Positions 1 to 7,232 of a stretch of DNA of 9,805 bases are shown in pieces. The first letter of the stretch is position 1; every line of letters begins with the position of its first letter. A program made the position numbers and the translations under genes. The stretch comes from CAZEUZ01 sp964515805 (GTDB taxonomy: Bacteria; Pseudomonadota; Gammaproteobacteria; Pseudomonadales; Cellvibrionaceae): positions 1 to 9,805 of the forward strand of contig CAZEUZ010000081.1 of assembly GCA_964515805.1 (NCBI GenBank). Direction: 5' to 3'. The notes beneath the pieces are model-generated. The model searched no databases. It saw only the letters and a list, made by a program, of their open reading frames with translations, and was not told the DNA's origin.

Positions 1-1
1 G

Positions 2-2389
2 GTCGAAGATAGTAACAATAGTGCTAATACAGATACTAAAAGCTTTAGCTGGACTATTACCGATGGCGGTGGAAGCTCGCCGATCAGTATTACGGCAATT
101 GGCCCCCAGCAAAATACCGAAGGCGATATGGTATCGTTGCAGGTAAGTGCCAGCGGCGGTAGCGGCAGCTTTAGCTATAGCGCTACTGGTCTGCCCAGTG
201 GGCTGACGATTGATGCAACTGGCCTGATCGCTGGCAGTGCGAGCCCCAGCGGCACCTATGCTGTCGAGGTCACAGTCGTTGACAGTAATAATAGTGCTAA
301 TACAGCCACTGAAAATTTTAATTGGGATATCACTCCTATCGCACCAAGTATCCTTTACCGCGTTAATGCCGGTGGTGGAGAAATTACTGCAATCGATGGC
401 GACATCAATTGGGAGGCTGATACCCAGAGCAACAACTCGGCTTATCTCGCCAGTGCTGGCAGCAACAAAACCACGGGCTTTTCGATGAACAACGGTTACG
501 ATGCCGGTGTCGATCAGACGACAACGCCAACGGCGATCTACAACACCGAACGCTGGGATTCGAGTGCGGCGCCCAGTATGGCCTACGCTTTCCCGGTCAG
601 TGCGGGCAGCTACGAAGTTCGGCTTTATATGGGCAATGGCTGGAATGGCACTAACGATCCGGGTGAGCGCGTTTTCGACGTTGTAATCGAAGGGGTAAGC
701 TATACGCAACTGACTAACATTGATCTATCCGCGACGTTTGGTCATAAAGTTGGCGGTATAATCACCCAAACGGTGACGGTTAGCGACGGCGTGCTCAATA
801 TCGAGTTTTTACACAAAGTACAGAACCCTTTGATCAATGGGATTGAAATTATTAGTGACAGTGGCAGTCTGCCGATCAGCATTGATCCGATTGGCGACCA
901 GCAACACACCGAAGGCGATGCGGTATCGTTACAGGTAAGTGCCAACGGCGGTAGTACGCCCCTTACCTATAGCGCCAGCGGCCTGCCAACAGGACTAGCG
1001 ATTGATCAGTCTACTGGTGAGATCTCTGGTACGGTGGCAGTGGGCGCCAGTGCGAACAGTCCATTCACTGTCACCATTACGGTCGATGATAGCGATAGCG
1101 ACCCGAACGATACCGTGACGGAAAGCTTTAACTGGACGATTACCGATCCCAACACTTTGACTTGGATTGATAAGAATGAGGATGAAAACTACACTGCACG
1201 TCACGAGAACTCGTTTGTGCAAGCCGGCGACAAGTTCTATCTGTTCGGTGGCCGAGAGAATCCGCAAGTTCTGGACACCTACAACTATACAACAAATAGT
1301 TGGACACAAAGTGCAAGCGCACCGATTCCCTTTAATCACTTTCAGGCGACCGAGTATCAGGGCCTTATTTGGGTTATTGGCGCCTTTAAGGATAATAACT
1401 TCCCGAACGAGCTACCCGCTGAATATGTCTGGGCCTTCGATCCCGCTAATGATGTCTGGATTCAGGGCCCAGAAATCCCCGAGTCGCGTCGGCGTGGCAG
1501 CACGGGGTTGGTAGTTTATAACGATAAGTTCTATATCGTTGGAGGTAATACTGTGGGTCATAATGGTGGCTATGTGGCTTGGTTCGATGAATTCGATCCC
1601 AAGACGGGCAGTTGGACCCAATTGATTGATGCACCACGCGCGCGCGATCATTTCCATGCCGCTGTCTCTGGCGATAATCTGTATATGGTCGGCGGCCGGC
1701 TTTCTGGCGGCGTCGGTGGTGTTTTTGCCCCGTTAATTCCGGAAGTGGATGTGTATAATTTCACCACTCAAACGTGGTCTACCTTGCCTTCAGGGAGTAA
1801 TTTGCCGACACCCAGAGCCGGATCAGCTGTATCGGTCTTCAATCAACAAATCATGATTATGGGCGGTGAAGGTAACGGCCAGGCTTACAAAACGGTTGAG
1901 GCATTGGACCCCCAAACCAATGGTTGGCAGACACTGTCTGATATGAATCACGCACGCCATGGTACCCAGTCGATCGTTTCTGGCCAGGGCCTCTATATTG
2001 CGTCCGGTTCGCCCAACCAAGGCGGCGGCAATCAGAAAAACATGGAAGTCTATGGTGTGGATCAGCCGGCAGGCGAAGCGAGTACTCCAGGCGTAATTAT
2101 GTTGCCTACTACTGTTGCAATCACCACCGCAAATACGCCAGTGCAGATCGATATCGATCACTTCGATGGCAATCAGGGCGTGCTTATCAACAATCTATCG
2201 ATTACAGGTACCGATGCGACCGACTTTGTAATAACCAGTTCGCCGTCGACACCGTTCCTAATATCGACTGTTAGTACACAGGCAATTATGGTTGAATACA
2301 CCGGTACAGCCACTAGCGCTAGTGCAACACTTAACGTGTTCTATAGTGGCGGTCAAACCGATAACATCCAACTTACTTTTGGGCAATGA
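2..2389 (+). CDS. Mosaic extracellular protein: He_PIG-like repeats, malectin-like domain, Kelch propeller (5'-truncated by window)
   Basis: The frame is open from base 2, so the true start lies upstream; 795 residues are visible, ending at TGA 2387-2389. Domains in order: the end of one He_PIG-like (putative Ig, cadherin-like) repeat at 2-76, closing on SWTITD; a complete repeat at 77-349 with the signature GLPSGLTID...TGLIAG; a malectin-like domain at about 350-865 (YRVNAGG, WEADT, YEVRLYMGNGW, GERVFDVVIEG, INGIEII); another He_PIG-like repeat at about 869-1147 (GLPTGLAID, TGEISG, NWTITD); six Kelch motifs at about 1160-2065 (YLFGG, WVIGA, YIVGG, YMVGG, MIMGG, YIASG), enough for one beta-propeller; and a C-terminal beta-sandwich-like region at 2090-2386. 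Malectin domains bind carbohydrate in known families, so a cell-surface or secreted glycan-binding role is inferred. No catalytic motif, C-terminal membrane anchor or sorting signal is visible. Any signal peptide would be upstream of the window. It converges on the T2SS block, so it is not part of that operon. Confidence 0.9.
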   Translation, partial: VEDSNNSANTDTKSFSWTITDGGGSSPISITAIGPQQNTEGDMVSLQVSASGGSGSFSYSATGLPSGLTIDATGLIAGSASPSGTYAVEVTVVDSNNSANTATENFNWDITPIAPSILYRVNAGGGEITAIDGDINWEADTQSNNSAYLASAGSNKTTGFSMNNGYDAGVDQTTTPTAIYNTERWDSSAAPSMAYAFPVSAGSYEVRLYMGNGWNGTNDPGERVFDVVIEGVSYTQLTNIDLSATFGHKVGGIITQTVTVSDGVLNIEFLHKVQNPLINGIEIISDSGSLPISIDPIGDQQHTEGDAVSLQVSANGGSTPLTYSASGLPTGLAIDQSTGEISGTVAVGASANSPFTVTITVDDSDSDPNDTVTESFNWTITDPNTLTWIDKNEDENYTARHENSFVQAGDKFYLFGGRENPQVLDTYNYTTNSWTQSASAPIPFNHFQATEYQGLIWVIGAFKDNNFPNELPAEYVWAFDPANDVWIQGPEIPESRRRGSTGLVVYNDKFYIVGGNTVGHNGGYVAWFDEFDPKTGSWTQLIDAPRARDHFHAAVSGDNLYMVGGRLSGGVGGVFAPLIPEVDVYNFTTQTWSTLPSGSNLPTPRAGSAVSVFNQQIMIMGGEGNGQAYKTVEALDPQTNGWQTLSDMNHARHGTQSIVSGQGLYIASGSPNQGGGNQKNMEVYGVDQPAGEASTPGVIMLPTTVAITTANTPVQIDIDHFDGNQGVLINNLSITGTDATDFVITSSPSTPFLISTVSTQAIMVEYTGTATSASATLNVFYSGGQTDNIQLTFGQ
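8..60 (+). repeat. Direct repeat B, copy 1
   Basis: This stretch encodes the closing strands of a He_PIG-like domain (DSNNSANT...SWTIT). It matches 281-333 at 41 of 53 positions by hand, with AATAGTGCTAATACAG identical in both. The offset of 273 bases (91 codons) is the period of the tandem domains. Confidence 0.75.
80..162 (+). repeat. Direct repeat A, copy 1
   Basis: This 83-base stretch encodes the first strand region of a He_PIG-like domain (SPISI through SASGG). It matches 872-954 without gaps at 69 of 83 positions by hand alignment. The shared core runs from ACCGAAGGCGAT through GTAAGTGCCA. It marks duplicated domains in the same protein. Confidence 0.85.
281..333 (+). repeat. Direct repeat B, copy 2
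   Basis: This is the second copy of the element at 8-60, exactly 273 bases downstream, encoding DSNNSANT...NWDIT. A more diverged third version lies at about 1088-1143 and carries one extra codon (DSDSDPND...NWTIT). Confidence 0.75.
872..954 (+). repeat. Direct repeat A, copy 2
   Basis: This is the second copy of the 83-base repeat at 80-162, 792 bases (264 codons) away and in the same frame. It opens the He_PIG-like domain that follows the malectin-like domain. The 14 mismatches include both silent and coding changes, so the copies have diverged but remain clearly related at DNA level. Confidence 0.85.
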
Positions 2390-2578
2390 AATCACTCAAT
2401 GACTCAAGAGTTTGGTAAAGCGGATAATACACAGTATTGCAATCAATACCGACACTACGACGAAATAGCATCCGGGGGTTTAGCAGAGAAATTGCAGGCT
2501 ATGTTTTTTAAAGTGTTACTGGATTAATGCCCTTATAGCTGGAGAGCATCAAAAAATGTGGGGCAGCTAAACGGATAC

Positions 2579-3100
2579 TTATTGACTACCAATAAATGCA
2601 ACCAATTGGTGGTGTTTAATCAACACAATTCTTGTATCACCTTCATACTCAAATAAAAAAACCGCCTGCGGTTGACCCTGAATATATCGAGAATCAACTG
2701 CAGACAATTCAAGAATTAGAGGTTTACTTTTAGGTAAATACAGAACCCCTGATTCCAGAGTAATCCGTTTGCCCCCCACGGTAACAACAATATTGCTTAT
2801 CTTTACCGGCAGATCGCGGCGAGACCGAAATTGAAATTGATAGCCTCTGACAAGGTTTTCTTTTCCTTCTGCTAAGGTGGCTAGCATGCTCAATGATGCT
2901 CTATGTTTATCAAAAAACAATGTCGATTCCCGGTAATCATGCTTTTCAGCTTTCAGAATAGATTTTGCCGCAGGTACCAGTTTTTCATCAATAGATAATT
3001 GAGTATATGTTTGACAAGCAGTTAATAAGAATATGCCCATTAACATCATTATTGTTAATATCATTACATTTAATATTTTTTTAGCTACATACTGAATCAT
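2579..3100 (-). CDS. Uncharacterised small lipoprotein downstream of gspM
   Basis: The protein has 173 residues, starting at ATG 3098-3100 behind a good ribosome-binding site and ending at TAA. Residues 1-28 are a lipoprotein signal peptide: two lysines at 7-8, a hydrophobic stretch at about 9-28, and lipobox LLTAC with the acylated cysteine at 29. Glutamine at +2 rather than aspartate predicts sorting to the outer membrane. The mature part begins with a charged, probably helical segment (about 35-80) and continues as alternating hydrophobic/polar stretches (about 85-172) suggestive of a small beta fold. I recognise no family. It lies 128 bases beyond gspM on the same strand, where some T2SS operons carry gspN, but it does not look like GspN, which is longer and not a lipoprotein. 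The gene, especially its 5' end, is more AT-rich than the gsp genes. A role as pilotin or other T2SS accessory protein is possible but rests on position alone; it could be unrelated. Confidence 0.85.
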   Translation of the reverse strand: MIQYVAKKILNVMILTIMMLMGIFLLTACQTYTQLSIDEKLVPAAKSILKAEKHDYRESTLFFDKHRASLSMLATLAEGKENLVRGYQFQFRSRRDLPVKISNIVVTVGGKRITLESGVLYLPKSKPLILELSAVDSRYIQGQPQAVFLFEYEGDTRIVLIKHHQLVAFIGSQ

Positions 3101-3110
3101 TATAAGTCTT

Positions 3111-3117
3111 CTTCCTT
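3111..3117 (-). promoter_or_regulatory. Ribosome-binding site of the lipoprotein gene
   Basis: Read on the minus strand, AAGGAAG lies 10 bases before the ATG at 3100, with a second purine block (GAAGA) 6 bases before it. This is one of the better Shine-Dalgarno sequences in the window and supports this start, and so the full lipoprotein signal peptide. Confidence 0.6.
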
Positions 3118-3228
3118 TGACTTATTTAGCAATACCACTAATACATACTCTGCTCTCCAGTGTTTTAGCCGAACACATTTTAAGGTACGTAAAATTTCCG
3201 GTAATGATTAAGGTTTTTTGACCTATGG

Positions 3229-3711
3229 CTAGAGTTTCTTAACATTGAGGCTAACCGTTAATATACTCTCTGACTGTGCTTGCGCTACATTGAGCTCTAG
3301 AATTTGCAGGTTGTGATTGTATTCCAAATCGTATAGCCATTGTATTAATGGTTTGTAAGCTGCATTTTCCAGATATAAGCGTACTTCGCCATTACGGCCC
3401 GGTTGAAAACCTTTCATGCGTAAATTATTGCCGCGCAAGCTTGTGTCGATGATCTCAGCGAGGTTACTTCCGTTGGCAGTATTGCCACTTTGTGGTACTT
3501 GTTGCTGCAACCGGCTGACCAATGATTCCACTGTTGTCAATGTACGCGTCAGATTAGCCGTCCGCTGCACTTCTTTATTTCGCCGCTCTATCAGTGGCTG
3601 ACACAATAATGCCCACAGTAAAAAAACACAGGTCACAATAGCGCCAACGATCAAATACAATTGATCTTTTGAAGATTGTGCCTGCCAGAGTGCTTGTATT
3701 TTTTGAATCAC
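3229..3711 (-). CDS. gspM: Type II secretion system protein GspM
   Basis: This is an inner-membrane component of the T2SS assembly platform. In known systems it binds GspL and helps connect the cytoplasmic ATPase to the pseudopilus. The 160 residues are typical for GspM. A short cytoplasmic N-terminus is followed by one membrane segment at about 18-38 (LYLIVGAIVTCVFLLWALL), a charged, probably coiled-coil stretch (about 41-72), and a small periplasmic domain with ferredoxin-like strand pattern to the end. Sequence conservation in GspM is low, so the call leans on size, topology and position after gspL. The start is GTG 3709-3711, two bases after the gspL stop; no ATG lies nearby and only a weak GGAA precedes it, so translation is probably coupled to gspL. 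Confidence 0.9.
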   Translation of the reverse strand: MIQKIQALWQAQSSKDQLYLIVGAIVTCVFLLWALLCQPLIERRNKEVQRTANLTRTLTTVESLVSRLQQQVPQSGNTANGSNLAEIIDTSLRGNNLRMKGFQPGRNGEVRLYLENAAYKPLIQWLYDLEYNHNLQILELNVAQAQSESILTVSLNVKKL

Positions 3712-3713
3712 GA

Positions 3714-4919
3714 TTAGTTTTCCACCCTGAGAATATGGAGACGCGCCCTGACGCTATCATCACTGTTATCAGAACGCTTCAACTCTGCTTGTAAATCAGC
3801 GGTTTGCAATTGCTTGCGTAGCTTTTCAATGGCACTAAAAGCTTTAGCCTCAATGGTCAAACGCAACTCCTGACTGTCGTTATCGTATGTCAGTGCCGTA
3901 ATATTAATATTTTCGGCTTTAATCGCGGGGGCTGCTGCAGAGATGAGATAAGTAGCTTGACTCTTGCTGGCACCATTGTCCGTTGTGTCCAGTCTGCGCT
4001 GCAATTGTTTGACTGGATCAACCATAACACCTTCTGGTGCTATCTGACGATAGCGTTGCTCTATTTGCTGCTCTATCGCTTGTTGGCGGTTTTTTAACTG
4101 GAAAATTTCCAACAGATTAACGGCTACAAAAACCAGCAGAGTCGCAACGGATAGGGTGATATAAATCCGCGATGCTTGCCACCACTGCTTTAAAGGTAAT
4201 TTTTCTGCATAGGGTCCCTGACAAAAATTAATACCACTGTTGCCCAGCAGATCCAATACAGGTTTTCCTGTGCACCGAGTAGCCTGTGGACGCAACGAAT
4301 CCGGCAGACATTTAACAAGATTATCTAGCAACTGTTCACTATTGCCATAAAGTTGTATATCTGCATGGGTATCGTTTAATACATCATCCAATAATGGCTG
4401 CAATGCCTTATGACCGGTAGAAAATCCCAGGCCACTGCTGTGAAAACACAATGCTCGCGACTCCATTGACCAGATAACCCACTGATTGAAGCCGGGCGTC
4501 AATAATTGAAAATCGGCCACGCAACGACTGATGATGAGACCTTGTTCTTGATACCAGGCAACTGTTTCAGCGAACCATGCATCGTCCACATAGGCAACAA
4601 CGGCGCTATCCGTTGTCATTGGCTCTGTGACAAAATGCAAGTCTTCTACATTGCCGATAATCTGCTCCTCCAATTGATAGGGAAGTAATTGACGAAAATG
4701 ACGCTTCTCAGCAGCATTGTAAACGACGCTGGTTGTTACAACTTTTTCACCGGGAATCACCAGCACAATCGATAGCTGTAAGGACTGTAATGATGATAGC
4801 AATGCTGCCTTATCGCCCTGCTGCGGCTGGTCTTCCCATTGCCCCTTATCATTGACGACGCCCCAACGATAATCGTCAGGTGTATCGACTAAGTGTTGCA
4901 CCAGCACCTGTTGTAACAA
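3714..4919 (-). CDS. gspL: Type II secretion system protein GspL
   Basis: GspL is the bitopic inner-membrane platform protein that recruits the GspE ATPase through its cytoplasmic domain and pairs with GspM through membrane and periplasmic parts. The 401 residues fit the family. The cytoplasmic actin-like domain spans about 1-245, with the characteristic block LPYQLEEQ at 79-86 followed by the VEDLHF segment, and INFCQGPYA at about 230-238, the usual lead-in to the membrane. One membrane segment follows at about 251-274, then a coiled-coil-like stretch (275-312) and a periplasmic ferredoxin-like domain. The start is TTG 4917-4919, chosen because AGGA sits 8 bases upstream and no ATG is available; the next in-frame candidates are GTG codons 5 and 7. 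It lies 53 bases after gspK and 2 bases before gspM. Confidence 0.96.
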   Translation of the reverse strand: MLQQVLVQHLVDTPDDYRWGVVNDKGQWEDQPQQGDKAALLSSLQSLQLSIVLVIPGEKVVTTSVVYNAAEKRHFRQLLPYQLEEQIIGNVEDLHFVTEPMTTDSAVVAYVDDAWFAETVAWYQEQGLIISRCVADFQLLTPGFNQWVIWSMESRALCFHSSGLGFSTGHKALQPLLDDVLNDTHADIQLYGNSEQLLDNLVKCLPDSLRPQATRCTGKPVLDLLGNSGINFCQGPYAEKLPLKQWWQASRIYITLSVATLLVFVAVNLLEIFQLKNRQQAIEQQIEQRYRQIAPEGVMVDPVKQLQRRLDTTDNGASKSQATYLISAAAPAIKAENINITALTYDNDSQELRLTIEAKAFSAIEKLRKQLQTADLQAELKRSDNSDDSVRARLHILRVEN

Positions 4920-4926
4920 GAATGTG

Positions 4927-4932
4927 TTCCTT
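4927..4932 (-). promoter_or_regulatory. Ribosome-binding site deciding the TTG start of gspL
   Basis: On the minus strand AAGGAA ends 7 bases before TTG 4919 (AGGA core with 8-base spacing). This near-ideal placement is the reason to accept the rare TTG start over the GTG codons 12 and 18 bases downstream, which would place the site too far away. Confidence 0.65.
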
Positions 4933-4972
4933 TTGCTTGACGATTCTTTTATGTGATTATTTTGTAATAGAA

Positions 4973-6103
4973 CTATAACTGATTTTGGCTGCGGCGAATA
5001 ACCAACGTTTTGAATGCATTATCTTTTTGCACACGCTTTAATAAACTCACACCATGCCGATATTGGTTGACCACCTGCGCCTCTGCAGTCAATAGAAAAT
5101 AGTTGCTTCCTGTTGTCAATCCATCCATCTCTGGCCAGATGGTGGGGTCTGCGCCAAACACCGCCTGAAAACCGGCACTGTTTAGAAAATCACCTGTTGC
5201 CTTAAAGCCTTCCTGATCATTATCGTTGTTAGTGAATACATCTAATGATGAATCATCTGTTTGGGCAGCATCCTCAGTCGGGCGGTCATTCATCAACGAA
5301 TGAACGTCGTCTTCGCTCAGCGGTTCGGGATTATGTTTGGTGTTAATGGTGCGCATAATCACTGCTGGCGCAGTATTGAGATTAATGCCACTATTGTCGG
5401 GCAACGCTATCACCAACGGCTCTAGGTAACGATAAATATCAGGCGTAATACCGCGTACTAACCGCAATTCCGTGATACTGACAAATAACTGGTTGGCTGC
5501 TCGGTAAGGCACTGTTTGACCTGCATAGAAAGACGATTCCGCACCACCGGCGCCAGTGGTATTATCATCGGCATCAATCCAGTCGATAATTGCTTCCGTG
5601 ATAGGTATGGCATCGCTGCTGCTGATCGGGTTGTTTTCATCTGTTTGCAATAACCGTATAAAACGCCGTTGAGCCGGTGTAAAGCGATTGCCAAATGCCC
5701 CGTTGGGTTGATAAGGCTGAGGGCGGCCCTGCAACTGATTGATATTAAAGCGTCCCTGGGCATCGGTTAACTCCGCTTCAGTCCAGCCGCCATCAACCGG
5801 CGCAGAAATTTTAGTGGCAGCCCATTTTTCACCCAAATGATCATAGCTACCATTGCCATTTTCCTTGTCTGCTTGAGCGTCGGCAGTCAAGCCCCACTGG
5901 GCAAAACTTTCCACACTCAATAAATAGTGATTAGCCTGACCGCCATGAAGGCGCTGCTCTGCCCGCGCCATGGTTAATTGAAAATTCCCGTTAAATCGCA
6001 AAACTAAGCCGGTAATCAGGGCGACGATCAACAATACAATAATCAATACTGCACCCTGCTGTTTTTTATTTTGTTGGACGATTGGTTGAACTAATTTCTC
6101 CAT
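4973..6103 (-). CDS. gspK: Type II secretion minor pseudopilin GspK
   Basis: GspK is the large minor pseudopilin that, with GspI and GspJ, caps the pseudopilus tip and starts its assembly. Starting at ATG 6103 it has 376 residues, normal for GspK. The prepilin leader ends KKQQG at residue 17 and cleavage would give mature AVLIIV followed by a hydrophobic helix (about 18-36). Position +5 is Ile rather than Glu, which is usual for GspK and consistent with its place at the tip. Diagnostic blocks are DAQGRFNIN (about 114-122), AIIDWIDADD, PYRAANQLF, ELRLVRG and INLNTAP. An in-frame GTG at 6113-6115 gives four more residues; neither start has a clear Shine-Dalgarno, and ATG is preferred by codon only. 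It lies 25 bases after gspJ. Confidence 0.97.
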   Translation of the reverse strand: MEKLVQPIVQQNKKQQGAVLIIVLLIVALITGLVLRFNGNFQLTMARAEQRLHGGQANHYLLSVESFAQWGLTADAQADKENGNGSYDHLGEKWAATKISAPVDGGWTEAELTDAQGRFNINQLQGRPQPYQPNGAFGNRFTPAQRRFIRLLQTDENNPISSSDAIPITEAIIDWIDADDNTTGAGGAESSFYAGQTVPYRAANQLFVSITELRLVRGITPDIYRYLEPLVIALPDNSGINLNTAPAVIMRTINTKHNPEPLSEDDVHSLMNDRPTEDAAQTDDSSLDVFTNNDNDQEGFKATGDFLNSAGFQAVFGADPTIWPEMDGLTTGSNYFLLTAEAQVVNQYRHGVSLLKRVQKDNAFKTLVIRRSQNQL

Positions 6104-6128
6104 GATTGATATCACACTCTAAGCTTTA

Positions 6129-6815
6129 TCAAGGTGTCTGCGCAAAAGTGAAGATACGGGTAATTTCACCTCTATTTTCTACAGTTAATACCACCTCAAC
6201 AGCTAGCGGCAAGGGCATGTTATTTTTCCCTGTCGGCGGCCAGCCGGTTATCCAGTTATTATCATTAAGGCTATCGGCATCCGCGGGCAAAAACCGTAAC
6301 TGCAGCTCTTCAATATTACTGAGTAAACGGCGCTGCTTTGCTACCGGCGCATCGGCGGTATCGACAACCGCCCAATAGTCACGCCAGAGCACTTTTTTTC
6401 CTGAATTATTCTCATCTTGCGTCAACCGGTAACCCACCAGCTGAAGATGGCTTCGCTGCCTTTCCAACGGGTTGTCCCAGCCACTGCGGACGAGGCGGAT
6501 AATAGAGTCATCAGCACCGGTGATAACAGCGCTGCTCTGACTTAAACGATCGCCAAAAAGCCCAGTAAATGCTGGCTGTTGCTGCCCATACACGTCGGCC
6601 CAAGGGCGATTGACTGCGTGATTAAAATCCGCTGATAGCCATTGAAAAACACGGTCAACGGCATGCAGTTGATCAGTAACTTCACGTACCTGCACCACCG
6701 ATTGGACAGCACTAGTTAGCGCTCGGTAAGCTGCGGTTGTCATCAGCACACCGATAGTGATGGCAACTATCAGTTCAATCAGTGTAAAACCGCAATGGCG
6801 TGCATTGTTAGGCAT
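6129..6815 (-). CDS. gspJ: Type II secretion minor pseudopilin GspJ
   Basis: GspJ is a minor pseudopilin of the tip complex with GspI and GspK. It has 228 residues, as expected. A nine-residue leader ends in Gly9, followed by FTLIEL with Glu at mature +5 and a hydrophobic helix to about residue 28. The C-terminal part has the GspJ block LLSNIEELQLRFL followed by NDNNWITGWPP, with the closing strand AVEVVLTVENRGEITRIF. The start is ATG 6815 with a short GGA-type ribosome-binding site close by. It follows gspI by 18 bases and ends 25 bases before the chosen gspK start. The prepilin peptidase GspO that would process it is not in the window. Confidence 0.96.
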   Translation of the reverse strand: MPNNARHCGFTLIELIVAITIGVLMTTAAYRALTSAVQSVVQVREVTDQLHAVDRVFQWLSADFNHAVNRPWADVYGQQQPAFTGLFGDRLSQSSAVITGADDSIIRLVRSGWDNPLERQRSHLQLVGYRLTQDENNSGKKVLWRDYWAVVDTADAPVAKQRRLLSNIEELQLRFLPADADSLNDNNWITGWPPTGKNNMPLPLAVEVVLTVENRGEITRIFTFAQTP

Positions 6816-6833
6816 GTATTCCAGCCATTGATA

Positions 6834-7232
6834 TTAACCGTCGAGATAGGTTTCCATAGTAACCAACGGTTCTTCATCCGCATCGCGGCTCACAGTGACC
6901 TGTATGCGAATGAGCTCAGAGACAGTTTTCTCCGGTTCAATACGCCAATACCAGGTTGTATCTAACATCTCAGCCCTGTCATCTATGGGCGCATTGGGCA
7001 CTGCACCTGTCAACTGGTGTTGCAACCGCAACCGGGTCAATTGATTTTCCGCCAACCAATAGGCTGCCGTTTGATCTTGCAATTCCCGGGTAGTGTTGAT
7101 TTGTTGCATAATGGAAAACATCAGTGCAGGCAATGCAAAACCGATAATCGCCATAGCGACCAGGACTTCTATCAACGTGAAGCCTTTATTGGTATTTTTC
7201 AGCCCGACATTACTTAAATTACTACATCTCAT
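6834..7232 (-). CDS. gspI: Type II secretion minor pseudopilin GspI
   Basis: GspI is the minor pseudopilin that nucleates the tip complex with GspJ and GspK. Its 132 residues are typical. The leader ends NTNKG at residue 17, then FTLIEVLVAMAIIGFALPA, with Glu at mature +5 and the alanine-rich first helix typical of GspI. Family hallmarks include AYWLAENQLTRLRL (compare the usual AxWIAENQL) and TTWYWRIEPE. The ATG start lies inside the end of gspH: the 11-base overlap ATGAGATGTAG contains both the gspI start and the gspH stop. Only a weak GAG precedes it, so translation is likely coupled to gspH. Confidence 0.96.
   Translation of the reverse strand: MRCSNLSNVGLKNTNKGFTLIEVLVAMAIIGFALPALMFSIMQQINTTRELQDQTAAYWLAENQLTRLRLQHQLTGAVPNAPIDDRAEMLDTTWYWRIEPEKTVSELIRIQVTVSRDADEEPLVTMETYLDG

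Noticed and set aside
995..1339. 114-codon minus-strand open frame opposite the mosaic protein gene
   Set aside because: It is antisense to conserved He_PIG and Kelch coding sequence and its translation is low-complexity Cys/Arg-rich without domain features; it is a shadow frame.
1167..1514. 115-codon plus-strand frame within the Kelch region
   Set aside because: It overlaps the Kelch repeats in another frame; the main frame has clear domain motifs and this one has none.
2481..2509. Possible rho-independent terminator: TAGC...GCTA stem followed by TTTTTT after the plus-strand gene
   Set aside because: The stem is only four base pairs with a 13-base loop, too weak to support a terminator call.
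2588..2610. Palindrome ACCAATTGGT (2601-2610) and ACCAAT/ATTGGT stem at the 3' end of the lipoprotein gene
   Set aside because: It lies inside the coding region, and the nearest minus-strand T-run (2551-2556) is about 30 bases further on, so it does not form a terminator.
2579..3100. Annotating the gene after gspM as gspN
   Set aside because: The product is a 173-residue lipoprotein with a lipobox; GspN is longer and lacks this, so position alone does not justify the name.
3101..3228. Promoter or terminator between gspM and the lipoprotein gene
   Set aside because: No convincing -35/-10 pair with normal spacing and no GC-rich stem with T-run was found, although a 128-base gap could hold a separate promoter.
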